Shown here: one piece after another, positions 51,801 to 64,000 of the stretch | Position numbering within the stretch: position 1 is the stretch's first letter | Layout: each line of letters opens with the position of its first letter | NCBI GenBank assembly: GCA_013399875.1 | Contig: VXAZ01001749.1 | Span: 1,149,429 to 1,213,428, forward strand | Length of the DNA: 64,000 bases | DNA from: Gymnorhina tibicen | Taxonomy: Eukaryota; Chordata; Aves; Passeriformes; Artamidae | Direction: 5' to 3' | Program-made: the position numbers and the translations under genes | Notes under the pieces: model-generated | Told to the model about the DNA's origin: nothing | What the model saw: only the letters and a program-made list of their open reading frames with translations | Databases searched by the model: none

Positions 51801-54800
51801 AGAAAGATAATGACTGCCTTCTTTTCTTTCATATGGGATAGGTATTTTAAACTTAATTTTGAACTGAATCTGCATAGAAAGTTTTAGAGTTAAATTAAGT
51901 CTCAACAATATAAAACAAAAAACATTTTAGCGCTAATATTTTTACATCAAAAGGCACAAAACAACTAATATCACAAGACGAATCATGCAACTGAAATCAA
52001 TCTTAAACCTTGCTGCTAATTTGGCAAATTGAATTGCTTTCAGTATATGCAGCACACTTATGCTTCCCTTTCCTTAACAAACGACAGACAATCCAGCAGT
52101 CACTACAGGTAATGATATTTAATTACTCAACAGGAATGGAACTTTTACGAGGCTTATCACTGTGTTGCATATAATATGTGTTTATATTAAAACAAATTTT
52201 GGAAGTTTTCCGTTTCATTATTATCCTGAACAAAGCAAGACTGTCATGAAATATAATTAGGATGTCACAAAGGACCTTCGTAAACAGATACTGAGAATTC
52301 GGTGGCTCTGACAGCAGAGGCTTTGCAGAGTGTAGCAGCCCAATGGACAACCAACAAAAATTAGATTCAAGATTTGGAATAAAATTAGTTTTAGATTAGT
52401 CTGCTGGCTTTCACTGCACTCCAATACAAGGAACAAGGACAATGGAGCAAGAAACTCACAGGGAACCTCCTCAGCCCTGCAACAGTGGGACAGTCAAAGG
52501 TCCACTGTCTCTCCTGAGAAACACAGAACACATTTTATACCTCCACACTGTTTCTCTTCCTTTTCTGTTGCCTAAAAACCAGCATTTGTAGTGGCATTTT
52601 CAGTTTTTAAATTAAGCTAAAATTTTTAAATACATGTTTTTAATGGTCACATGTTCCCAAATATGTGAATTCCAACTGGGAAATATTCTCAAATTCCTTC
52701 TGTTTCAGAGTATCTTACTCTTAAAGCTATCTTCTACCCCTTGTAGGTAGAAATGAACAACAGTCTGTGACTACTGACCAACTGGTGCAGTGTTAAGAAT
52801 AACAAGTATGCACATCTTGCTAAGAAGGACAAATGCTGATCTTTTTAGAGTTAATGAAATTGCCCCAGCCCACAAGTGGAAACAATTATCACAGCAACAT
52901 GATCTCAGCAATGGGTCTGAAAAATCTAAGCCACCAAATATGGAAGAAAAAACCTTTAACACCATTTTAAACCAAAATATGAATTAAAACCAGAATTAGA
53001 TTAGATAAATCATTATTTTTCTCTCTTTAAACCTGAAGGGATAAAGAGCATGGATTTGGTAAATTACTAGGTTTTTTTCTTGAAACCTGCAGGGATAAGG
53101 AACATAGGAGGTGTCTGACAGGTGAGAACACTGTCATCTCCTCACAAAATCACCAACTCGGGGAAGGCTTTAGAAGTAAGAACGTATCCTTACTTATGTC
53201 CAGTAAATGGGCACAACAAACACTGGAGATGTACAGCAGTTGACAACTTTTCTTGCAAAGATTAAAAGGTTTAAAAAGAGAAGGAGAAGTAATGAGATGG
53301 AAGATAGTTATTGCTGCTGAATCCTCTGACAGATCAGATGACAATCTTGATTCAACTTTCATTATTTAAAAAGACAAATAGAGCATCTCTCTGTGCCTTT
53401 TCAATCGTGACAAAACACAGTTATCAAATCACATTATTTCCTTTACTCTGTTATCTTGTAGGCAATATAAAATGATCCCCTATGGACAACACTTTAGCTG
53501 AGGTACAAAGTTAAATTCATCAATGTGATGGTTAAAGATCAAGGCGGGATCTGAGAAAAGATTCAAAGCTGAATTGCACATAATTTCCTTTCCCCTGCTC
53601 CCTCACCATGCACCCAGGTGGAATAAACAGAGGAATATCTCAAAAGCAGTAGATTTTTGGAATACATAGGTACAACAGCCATCCAACCGTTGCACAGAAG
53701 AGGACCTTGCATTTCTACTGCTTAGTTAAAACAGGGGTTTTTTTACCCTTTCATTTAGTAGTGCCAGATTCCTTGTATCTGTTTCATATAAAAATACTCA
53801 TTATTATGTGTGCTGGTATTTAAATTAGGAAGATCAAACCCCATTACTTTTCCAAAGACATCCCACGTATAATTCTCTCAATTCTTACCTACGGCAGGTA
53901 CATAATATCATCTGTTTGATTTGCACACAGAAATACCCCTGGTTTTAGCAGTCAGTTTTACAGACTGTCTGCTACTCTGCAAGCACTGGAACAGATACAA
54001 ATGAGCAGATAAATCCACGGGCTTCTAAAACACCAAGGAATGTTAAAAACCCATCCTCAACAAGAATAAAGAATCCACACCACACACGAGGGTTAGAGTA
54101 AAACAAGCAATGCTGCTGTAAATGCCAGATAAATGGACCAGATTTTTCTTATATAGGAATGAATAAAGCCTGAACTGGACTCACACTGGAGGTTTGGATC
54201 AAGATTATCACTGGAGGTTTGGATTAAGATTATCATTCACATACACAGGAAAAAAAAAACAAACTCAACTTGACATTTTGTGTCCCTACATTTTAAAAAT
54301 GGGTCAAATAAGCTTAAGATTTGTATATAAAGATGTAATAAATGTTATAAAAACCATTGTGTCCTTTAATTTAACAAGGATGTTTCTCCACATTAAAAAA
54401 TATATTCAATACCACAGGTATTTATAAATAAGTCATAATTTATATTAGATGCATTTAATTTTATTTTGTTAAGGAACACAAGGGAAAAAGTGAAAACTTT
54501 CATTGCTTTCTAAGCTAAAATAGCCTCAGCAAAATACTATGTTAAGTCAGCAGTGCTCCATTAACATCACTGATAAAAATAGAATTGTACAACTCCCCAG
54601 TATTTTTGTGATGAACTTTCTCCAGGTCAAATTCAGAAATTTTTTGAAAGACAAGCAAGTATAACTTATTTTATTAATATTGATAGGGTCATAGTAAGGA
54701 AACAATAATTGATCAGAAATGTCATTAGCATCCTTCCACATGAGTAGATATTAATTAAGTGACTTTTTTTTATCCTGAAAGTCTTCTCACTACCTAAGAA

Positions 54801-57800
54801 GGGCTGAAATTTCATGCTTTGCATTCATTCAAAATGACTGCAGAAGAAAAAAGACACACCTAAAAAAAACTTTCTTGCAATACTCTGTTAGTCCTCTGGT
54901 TCTCAGTGTAAGCAGGCATGTCTCAAGTCTCTCACCAAATTTTTTTATGGAGAGTCATTTGAAAAATACATTTATCCTCTTTCAAAGTGTTTACAGAGCT
55001 TTCACTCCCAACAAAATTTATCTCCACCACAACAGAGCTGTGCAAATTGAATTTAAAAGTTTGCCTTAATTTTGTCTTTAATTTGCACGACCTGGAGTTA
55101 AAATAATTGGCAGGGGGAAAAACATGCAATTTCATTTTGCAAATGTGCCAAAATTTTCTACAGAACATTGAGACAGGAGGCAATTGGCTCTAACAAGAAA
55201 GCATTAGATGGTTTGCAGCATTGCTGGTAGTCCTTGCACCAAACACTCAACAGGTAGGTAAAGCTTGGCAGAGGTACCCTGCTATGTCCTCATGATCAGG
55301 CAGTTAAAATCCCAAAACATCAGACTTTTTTTCAGATGCAGTTAAAATTAATTTAATTTTTGCTTACAATGAATGCAATTCACAGAAGTTAACTGTTAAA
55401 CCGTATGGAAATACAATCACTAATATGTGAGTTAAGCAGAATTTTAACAAATTCTAAATTAGCTATTAATAGATATTTAGAAATAGAGTAACTTTATGTT
55501 TCCTTTCAAGCTCCTGTCAGGAATATGAGGTTAAGAGGTCAATAAAGCTGCTTTATTTGTAATTCTCCATTACTATTTTCAAAGTTAAATGATACCACTT
55601 CAAAAAGAAAACCCACCTCTTCTTTGAAACCTTATCCAATTATCTTGACTTCACTTCCTAATGCACCTTTTCCCCTTCCTTTTTATATCAATCTTTCTTC
55701 TAAAGAAGATGAAATTCCATTTTGAAGGCTTGAGAATGGCAAAAAATGTCACAGCTCATTGTTGTCCTACTAACAGGCCATATCAGTCAGCGAGTGAGAG
55801 AAAAAGAAACTATTCTGAATTCCTCCATGTCAACCCAGATTCCATCATTATCATTCCTCCATATAGATAACAGCTTCTTATTAACCTTAAAGAGAAGTTC
55901 AATCTTGATTTCAAAGTACCAGATAATAACAAATGCTCCTCATCACCAGCAATTTTTTTCAGTCACAAAGTTTACTCTAAATATTAAAAAAAAATCACTG
56001 CTCATAGTTCAGGAATCCCCAGATTCAGATTTACAGCTATAGCTCTTATTAGTGCCATTGTTAATCTAAGACTTTTATTCCTGGAAATTTTGTTCCCATA
56101 TATACAAACCTATTTCCCTTTCCCCTTTCTCTACTTCTCCCTTCTTCCTCTTGCTCCCCAAATCACACAAGATTTTGAACTCAATAGTGTCACCCGAAAT
56201 GTAATATTTTCCAATTGGCTCTAGGATTCTTCTAAGCCAGGAATGCAGTTTATTTACTGAGCGATGTCCTCGCTATATTTTTTCTCACTTTTATCTTTGG
56301 TGTATGAAGGTAGTAAAGTGAATTAAATCCCAAATGAGTTAGGCTTTATCCAACTAAAACATCATTAAAAAAACCGAGCCTTAGAAAGTGTTCCTGCAAT
56401 GTGTGCTCACAGCGCCTCAACTTCAATGTTTGAATTCTGGCAACGTTCATTTCTATGGCATAATTTAAATATATAATCTGTATCATATATTCTTTCCCTA
56501 CAACTAGGCATATCCTACCTGGGAGTGACAGAAAAAGAAATACTGAGTGAAACAATGACACATTTTTAAAATATGTTCATAAGTAGTTACATTTTTACAT
56601 ACACATCAGAGAATATCTTGTATTCTGATACACAAAGTTCATCAGACTAGGCTGCATAAAAAGCAGAATTTCCAAATTCACCTACTTAAACTCATACTCA
56701 TTGCACACAATGTCTAATTTTATGAAGCAAACAGCAACAAGCCATCTCAATACATTCCCAATTACTAACAGGAAAAGATCATTGAACCCCAAACTAAAAG
56801 TAACTGCTCTTAGGCAGCCTTTGTAGAGAGATCATTCATCTGAATGCAGTACAATGTTACACTGGAGCATCAGAAGGGGAATATTCAACTTTTATTGTTC
56901 AATATGAACATTTGCTCCAGAGAGATCACTGAGAGATGCTGAGGTTTTCATGTTTTGATTAGAAGCAGTAGAAGTCAGCAGGTTACAAGGAACAGCAACA
57001 AGTAAAATACATTAGCAAATGAATAGCAGACTATGCACACTTGTGCAGCCGTAGAAACCCAGATATGGTATGAGTGATAAAGTGAAATGCATCTGTATCT
57101 ATGAATTATGCACTCCACTTCCTACTGTAGCCTCATTTTACAACAAAGCCTCAATTGTCTGCTATGTTGGTATCTAACTTTACACAAGACAACTTAATAA
57201 AACATAATTTACCCAATTACCTGCTCAGAGAAGGTGCTTGACCCTCCGCTGAAGCTCTGCAAAGCAATTATGGGGCCTTTTGGAATCACTGTACTTGATA
57301 GTCTCACTTACCACTTCAAACCACAGAGGAAAATGTTCCCTGAACAATAGAAGGAGCACAGGTGAGCAGCTTTGGACACACAGAACGTGGGAGATCCTGT
57401 ACATGCTCCCCTTCGGAGCAGCCAGTGGGGGAAAACACATCACTGGGTATGAGTTACCTGTGCTGTGAGGTGGAGAGGAGGAAAACAGGGAAGGAAGGAC
57501 TTTGTCCTACCTAAAAACAATAGATGCCAGAAGAGGTGAAGCCCAACAGAGTTGAGGCCTTGCATCTCAAAACCCAAGCTATTTTACACAGGTATATAGA
57601 AGTCTAGTACCATGTCAGAGGAAAGCAATCGTGCTCAAGATATTCCTTTTTCCTTAAGTTGCATCTGAAGAAATCTGTGTTGGTGACTCGACTCTCTCCA
57701 CTCACTGAAGGAATACAGTAAATTGGCTTTACCCTCAAAGGACTGACATCTACACCAGGCAGTCTGAAGAGATCAGGCTATGGCATTATAGATCACTCTT

Positions 57801-57928
57801 TATGTTCCGGAGAAGGCACTAGGTTGGCACACCACAGTGGCCTGTTCCTTCATTCCTGTATGTTTAGAGAGCATTCCTGATTATTTCTCATGTGCATGGC
57901 ATGCCCTTTACTTCCCTCTTCATTGCTG
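48890..57928. other. Unique AT-rich non-coding sequence
   Basis: About 9 kb with no supported gene. Open frames are under 100 codons and overlap on opposite strands. A 25-bp tandem duplication lies at 54184. The AT-rich segments at about 49840-49980 and 54930-55110 have the homopolymer-poor, TAATTA-like look of conserved non-coding elements, but this cannot be judged from one sequence. Confidence 0.6.
54184..54233 (+). repeat. 25-bp tandem duplication
   Basis: Two adjacent 25-bp units starting CACTGGAGGTTTGGAT and ending AAGATTAT differ at a single base (C or T at unit position 17). The near-identity points to a recent local duplication. Confidence 0.88.
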
Positions 57929-57933
57929 AAGGT
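57929..57933. repeat. Target-site duplication, left copy (AAGGT)
   Basis: AAGGT lies directly before the LTR start and matches GAGGT after its end at four of five positions. Confidence 0.6.
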
Positions 57934-58468
57934 TGTACTGGTTTGGGCTGGGGTGGAGTTAATCTTCACAGGACCTGCTATGGGGCAGTTTGGGATGCAG
58001 TTTGGGATTTGTGCTGGAATCAGCATCGACAGCTCGGGGATGTTTTTGCTGTTGCTTTGCTGCTCCTCACCCCACCTTGTGCGGAGCTGGGAGGGGGACA
58101 CAGCTGGAACAGCTGATCCCAACTGACCCAAGGGATATCCCGGACCATGTGGTGTCACTGTCAGCATATAGAGCTAAGGAAAGGAGAAGGAAACAGAAAA
58201 AGATATGGGAGGAAGAAGGAAGGGAGGCAGTGTTCCAATTGTTACATGTGATGGGACCCTGCTCTCCTGGCTGAACACCTGCCTGCCCATGGGAAGAAGA
58301 GAATTAATTCCTTGTTTTGTTTTGCTCATGTGAACAGTTTTTGCTTTACCTGTTAAACTGTCTTTATACCAAATGCTGAGTTTTCTTATTTTTATCCTTC
58401 CAATTCTCTCTCTCTTCCTGCTGCAGGGGAACCAGTGATTAGCTGCTGACCAAGGTTAAACCATGATA
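57934..58468 (+). mobile_element. Solo LTR, avian endogenous retrovirus (ERVL-like), plus strand
   Basis: A 535-bp LTR beginning TGTACTGGTTTGGGCTGG and ending GGTTAAACCATGATA, termini I associate with an abundant bird ERVL-like LTR family. Internal landmarks are in the expected order: GGACACAGC..GGAACAGCTGA, CTGACCCAAGGGATATCCC, a TATA-like CATATAGAG near 58165, CTGGCTGAACACCTGCCTGCC, and TGTTAAACTGTCTTTATA, which serves as the polyadenylation-signal region in this family. A 5-bp duplication (AAGGT/GAGGT) flanks it with one mismatch. It is unrelated in sequence to the LTRs at 7426 and 48427 apart from shared terminal logic. No internal genes are present, so it is a solo LTR. Confidence 0.88.
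58164..58172 (+). promoter_or_regulatory. TATA-like box of the plus-strand LTR
   Basis: GCATATAGA lies just after the GTGTCACTGTCA segment and before purine-rich leader sequence. It is degenerate relative to TATATAA. Confidence 0.45.
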
Positions 58469-58473
58469 GAGGT
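58469..58473. repeat. Target-site duplication, right copy (GAGGT)
   Basis: GAGGT follows the LTR end and pairs with AAGGT at 57929-57933 with one substitution. Confidence 0.55.
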
Positions 58474-59420
58474 CCTCTAAATATAAGGAGTACGAAATGG
58501 TTACTTGTGAAATTATGAAATATCTTCTTCAGATTATAATTATGGTATGCCAAGGAATATTAATGTATGTTTCAATGGAAAAATACTATATATTAAGCTC
58601 TTCACAGCAAGGAGAAGAGATGACTAACATTGGATCACTGGATCTCCTCTTAGGAGTTGCAATAGGAAGTTCATGCCACATGCCTCTCAAAAATATCTTC
58701 CTGAAGTAAACACATAGTTGTATTACACTGACTAGCACAAAATATACCAATATGCTGGAAACAATAAGCAATAAATGGAATTTCCAATTGACTTTCCAGC
58801 AAATCTATTCTCATTACAAATGGAGATTTTGCACGTATTTCATTACTTATGGTAATTGTGTGATGTCTATTATGAATAACCATGTATTCCAATCATCTCT
58901 TTTCATTATATTCTGCTGTAAGAGCAAGTCATGCAATACCTTGCCCAGACTTGGTTAACTGTGTGTGTGCTGCATATCACTTTCTAATGGCTATATTGAG
59001 GAATATAGCAAAAGGTGCACAAACTGTAACAGGAATGGCTTGTAACTGTCATCTCCTTCATTAACCAGAAACTACTTAAATGAGTAAAAAAACCTGAACT
59101 TAAATCCAGTTATAAACTGAGGAAATAAAATTTGGTTTTTCCTCCTTTCTTTTCTAAAGTTCATGGTAATTGGTACCTGAATGCAAAGCTTGTGGTTATC
59201 TGCTACTGATGCAGTTACATACTTTTTCTATAGTGTCAAAAGTGCAACAGCAGCAAATACCTCCTCTGTATTTGTAGTCTACCATCTGTTTATTTTTTTG
59301 GGTTTTACTGATGTGATAAAAAGGATAAAATTACAGGTTTGTTCAATAACCACACCAATTACAAATTTGCTCTCTACTAGACCAGAAAGTAACTGCTGGC
59401 CTAAAAGTATTCATTATTTA
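58474..59420. other. Unique AT-rich non-coding sequence
   Basis: No gene or repeat recognised. Short frames only (up to 80 codons), overlapping on both strands. Confidence 0.6.
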
Positions 59421-59766
59421 TAGAATCATAGAATCATATAGTTTAGGTTGGGAAAGACCTTTCATCTCATTGAGTCCAACCCTAAAACTCAACACTACCA
59501 AGGCCACCACTAACCCATGTACCCAAGTGCCACATCTACATGTCATTTAAATCCCTCCAGGGATGACGACCCCCTCATTGCACTGGGCAGCTGTGCCAGG
59601 GCTGGACAATCCTTTCGACAAACACATTTTTCCTAATGTCCAATCTAACCCCCCTCAGAACAACTTCAGGCCACTTCCTCTGTCCTATTGCTTGTTCCTT
59701 GGGAGAAGACACTGATCTCCACCTCTCTACAACCTCCTTTCAGGTAGCTGTAGTGAGTAATAAGAT
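59421..59766 (-). mobile_element. CR1 LINE 3' fragment, minus strand
   Basis: On the plus strand it begins TAGAATCATAGAATCATA, the reverse complement of the CR1 3' terminal ATTCTATG repeat, and continues with GGTTGGGAAAGACCTTTC and TTGAGTCCAACCCT. It ends with sequence that on the minus strand encodes the last part of ORF2 (CTACCTGAAAGGAGGTTGTAG region, also present in the large CR1 near 37270). It is truncated at its 5' side near 59766, the usual form for CR1. Its 3' end differs from that of the 33375 element, so it is probably another subfamily. Confidence 0.92.
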
Positions 59767-62700
59767 GAACAGGACTTCACAGTTTTTTAAACAAGAATGC
59801 CCATTATTGTATTAAACCTCAAAGGAAACACTCATTTAACGTTTTCTGAGTCCTGCCTCAGTTTCCCTGCCACTTTTCATACAAATGTTTGCTACCACTT
59901 AATTTCATATCCTTCCACATTGCTTTGCTCTTCTGCTTTTTAAGCTTGACTTCTTCCAACTCCTTAGACCGAGGCTTTTCTCACTAAACATTTGGCCAGG
60001 TTTCTTGCTATGCTAAAATAAATTCTTTTTACCAGGTATTTCTGTCATCCCAATGACAGAAACCTTAAAGTGGAGGTTCACTTCAGTTACTTTGAAACTA
60101 TAGTTGTAACATGCTTTAAAAATTGATAATGAGGGTAAACATGACAAAATGGGAGCCCTTCTGCATGTCCCTGGAGCTCATAAGGACAAGCAGTTCCACT
60201 TTTAGAAGACACACATTAGTAACCCACCTTCAGAACTGGAAAGTGAGTGCCCCTGAAACACACAAAGCAGTAGAGAGGTTCATACATAATGTGGTTTAAG
60301 ACATTTGTAAGTTCCAATCAATGATGATGAAAAACAGGTGAATGAAAGCAAGTAGACAAAAACCGAAATGGAATTTTTTAGCTGAATTTCAGTATTTGTT
60401 AGCAATGTAGTCAAGAAATTTAATTGCATAGATCCAACCTATTATGACACTGCTTACAAGCCCGTTTTTCAGAGATCTCATTACTCTCCACACAGACAGG
60501 GTTGAAGGCTGGTTCAACACATGACTAATAAGAGACTGCTCAGTCCTCCACAGCATTGGTAAGATGCAGCAGGCTCCAGCCTAGGAGCTACTGCTTCTCC
60601 CTTACGTGGCCTTACACAGCTTTTTTAACACCTTTTCCAGTGTAGGTTGTGCTACAATCTGAGAAATTCTTACCACTAATCTGCTGAATACATGTAAATA
60701 AGTAATTTAATTGGCAATTTACTCCATTTGCAAATTGGCAAGAAATACTTCTGATTTCATTACTTTCATTCTTTTTCCTTTCTATTTACAATACTGGCAT
60801 AAAAGATTTAGAATGGGATTTTCATCAATACCAGTATATTAATGCAACTATAACAATGTAAACAGAATTGTATATCCTTATGGTGAAGGACATCGTCTTT
60901 CAACAGCGAGCACCTTCCAAGCAAGACAAGATTTGAAGGGAGAGAAAGCATTTTTATCAGACCAAATGAGACAGTTGAACTCCATCCCCACAAATAAGTC
61001 ATACAGACTAGCTTTTGTGCACGGAGCCCTGAATCTGTTATCTTCAGAAGCAGCATTTCTTAACATGAGTCAAACACCATCCCTTTGTTTGTAGACTGCA
61101 AACAAAATGACTCCAGCCCTGAGATAATTAACTGTCCTCTCTATCACCCAGAAGTTCAAGTGGTTTGCATACACAGAGCGGATCAGTCATTCTTTGGGCT
61201 GCTTGAGGAGAGCCCTGTTCCCAGAAGGGAACTTGAGAATACATCAAAGCTGCTCTGGTTGGCTTGGTGCTGCCAAGGGCACAGTCCCACTCCTTGCCCT
61301 CTGCACAGCATAGCTTAATTTTGCTAAAAGTTATTAAGCATAGGAACTGTTTTTCTTACTCTCATTTGTGCAAGTAAACATTGTAAGGCATTAATAACTC
61401 CTATTTGAGGGATCAGTAAGGAAAAGCCATGGAACAGCTTTAATTTGGGATCTGAGGTAAAAAAATTCAGGAATTTTCACTGATACTCAGCAGCTTCAGA
61501 TACTTACAATACATAAAGTAAGTCTGAATCTCCTCTGCATTCCTAATGAAGAGATATATTCTATATTTCCCCACCATTTTCAAATAACATGCATCAATTA
61601 TATCTGTTCTTCCCATTCAGGAAGTCTTTTCCGCACCAGCAAAGGAACTGCATCCTCTTCTTAATGCCCTATTCTTCTAGAGTTATTACACATTTTGAAA
61701 AATTCATGTAAGTAGTCCAGGCTTTATTGTACCAAACAACATTTTGTGTCTCCATTGTGATTCCCTTGCATCTCCAGCCTCATATTTAAATTACAAAGTC
61801 TTTACCAGACCCATTTATTTTTAGCTAAAGAGCTAAAAGGAGCATGACTGCTCCTTAACATTGTGCTAAACAAACTAATAATAATAGTAATGCATAGGAA
61901 GCTTCTGTAATGAGCAGAAATAGAAGATTTCTACTTTCTACTTTCCCACAAGATTAGATATGTCTAACAGGTTGTTGCAAACATGCAGTGTACATTATTA
62001 CAATATGTAGATATAAACTTATATATTCTGCAATATAACTGAATTTTATTTTCTTAATCTTAGTTTTATGGTAAATATTAACACTTATTTAGGCTGAAAC
62101 TGATAAAATTCATCATTATGGAGCATAAATACAGATATGATAAATGTGTAATGTACAAATAAAATCATAACAGCAGCTCTGTAACTTTATGAAGAATTAA
62201 AATTTCACGTACAAGATAAATACCATGTGTTTCAACCAAACTTGTGAGAGAATACTACTATTCTTTCCAGTGTGCTATCTTCAATGGAAACTCTGTCAGG
62301 TCTGTAACTAAATGAAAAATTACTTTGAAAATATATTAAGTAACAATATTAATCAAAAGGATCATTTCTTTTTAACTGCAAAACTTTTAAGGAAAGGATT
62401 AGGAAAATATTTGCGGCACTACAGAATACATCAGTCTCAAGCAATACAGCAATTCTGACAGCAGATGACAGGGAGCTCCCAGCCAGACAAACTATGCAGC
62501 AGAGCAGATGCTGTTCTCACATTGACTGACCCTGGATCCTGTCCCACCCCTGCAGCAGACCCAGAACAATTACACTGCAGCTCGGGGTGTTAGCAAGCCT
62601 TGGAAGGGAGCATCTGGTTCAACTAATGTTTTCTCTGCTCATTAATAAAAGGAACAAGCTGCAGTAACTCACAGAACAGCACATGGCCTTGGCAACAAAT

Positions 62701-64000
62701 AATGACCATTAACTCCATGTAGTGATGAAGTTGCCAGAAAATATCATATGTTTGGGATTTTATACATGGTCTATTCCCCACAATCAGAATGCTTTCTGGT
62801 GGGAAAACTTAGATGTCTATGAAAAGAGCAATACAAAATAGTCCAGCAAAATTCAGTACATAACATTTAAAACAGTCTTCTTTTTTGTTTCTGTTTTGGT
62901 GGCTTTTTTTAATGGAAAAAATTTTTAATAATCAATTCCATATGAAAAGTTGTTGTAAGGTGTTTATTCTAATTTATTACACGCACACATGTGCCCTTAG
63001 TAAGGGAGCCAAAGTGTCCACCACAAATTTCTATAAAATTACTTGGTCCCAATAACCCTCAGCTTGCTGTTCCCAGCTGGAATGACTGTTCCCTTTAATA
63101 ACCAATTCAATAAACTGATGAAAAATGCTTTGTATAATATAGTATTGCCATAGATCTGCTGTTTGTCATTACATATTGCATTCAATCAATTTACAAATGT
63201 TGCTGTGTTCCTTTTGTGCTAGTTCCTCTTATGGCATCCTGAACACAAATCTAAAGATCAATACCTTGTCTACTGAAAAAAAAATTGGACATAACTAATG
63301 AATAATTTTATTTATAATAAAAAGTCCTAGTCCCCAAATGGATTCTGATAATGTTGAAATTATTTTTTCATATTTAACACAAGATGAAAACAAGTACCCT
63401 ACACAACACCATGAGAAAGGCAGTGATAAAACCCAGTTCATATTTATTGAAGATGTGAGCAAAACCATGTAAAGCTCTGGTGCAGGGCTAAGAAAACATC
63501 AATAAGATGGTAGGTCATTCACAAGGTATTTGTTACCCTATTAAAGCACAAAAAGTCCATGTGAAAGAGCAGATGGAATTTGTTTCAAACAGCACCACAG
63601 ATCTGCCCTGTGGAACTATGGAAGCAGCAAGGGTCTGAATGAAGTAATTCAAGCAAGAAGCCAAGGAGAAGCTGAGCTCATGCTGTTTGCATGAGCTGAT
63701 TCAGTTCATCTTGTGCCTTTTGTGTGACAGAAACAATGCATTTGCTGACTATAGACACATCCCTGCACTGCTCCAGCTATTGGATAGCTGCCTCCTCCAA
63801 AACAACCACAGAGCTGTTCAAAGGAGATGCAAGCAACTGCTTTTCACAATCACTCTCTGCAGAGCAGCAATCTGACAGAACTGAGAGGAAACAAGGACTA
63901 CTGTAAAAAAGGGAATGGGTACCTGTATAAGGGTATCCCAGCAAGCTTCCAGAATACCCAGCTCACCTCCTCCCCACTCCCAATGCTTACAGCCCAGATG
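59767..64000. other. Unique AT-rich non-coding sequence
   Basis: No gene is supported. It contains a 10-bp hairpin at 60039. AT-rich sequence at about 62030-62250 has the look of a conserved non-coding element, but this is only an impression. The open frames near the end (63687-63906, two frames) have no family resemblance. Confidence 0.6.
60039..60062. repeat. Short hairpin: 10-bp arms, 4-base loop
   Basis: TTTCTGTCAT, loop CCCA, ATGACAGAAA. Perfect arms. Too short and isolated to call an RNA gene. Confidence 0.6.

Noticed and set aside
1..64000. Search for CRISPR arrays, tRNA genes, rRNA genes, riboswitches or operons
   Set aside because: No regularly spaced repeats, cloverleaf-forming sequence with A/B boxes, or prokaryote-like gene organisation is visible. 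The repeat content indicates a vertebrate nuclear genome.

Overview
The window looks like a gene-poor piece of a bird nuclear genome, either intergenic or deep intronic. The sequence is AT-rich, nearly every open frame is short, and there are no operons, rRNA genes, tRNA genes or CRISPR arrays. The assignment to birds rests on the repeats: CR1 retrotransposons ending in the ATTCTRTG-type 3' repeat, and several long terminal repeats (LTRs) of endogenous-retrovirus types that I recognise from bird genomes. I cannot name the species. I found no exon, conserved domain or splice-consistent gene model for a host protein. The only recognisable protein-coding content belongs to one degenerate CR1 element.

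Layout: (1) 1-7420 is unique AT-rich sequence with a short GGAA microsatellite. (2) 7426-8503 is a GC-rich solo LTR on the minus strand with a perfect 5-bp target-site duplication. (3) 8509-10600 is unique sequence with a perfect 23-bp palindrome. (4) About 10610-12774 is a plus-strand LTR related to the first one; it carries a CpG-dense block and is split by a 970-base assembly gap (11239-12208). (5) 12780-33370 is a long unique stretch with a few small tandem and inverted repeats and one possible very old MIR-like SINE remnant. (6) About 33375-37599 is a nearly full-length plus-strand CR1 LINE with 5' UTR, broken ORF1 (coiled coil plus esterase), broken ORF2 (endonuclease plus reverse transcriptase) and 3' tail. 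(7) 37600-48426 is unique. (8) About 48427-48885 is a plus-strand solo LTR of a different family. (9) 48890-57928 is unique with a 25-bp tandem duplication. (10) 57934-58468 is a plus-strand solo LTR with a near-perfect 5-bp duplication. (11) 59421-59766 is a 3' CR1 fragment on the minus strand. (12) The remainder to 64000 is unique.

No genes act together here. The window is a record of transposon insertions into neutral-looking DNA: four LTRs with no recognisable internal retroviral genes, and two CR1 insertions. The CR1 is dead by several independent lesions, including a changed reverse-transcriptase active-site residue. I looked for a novel system and did not find one. The points most worth checking are the gap-split LTR with its CpG-dense block, the G-rich tract in the first LTR, the two perfect palindromes, the possible old SINE, and segments that might be conserved non-coding elements. 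Conservation cannot be tested from one sequence.
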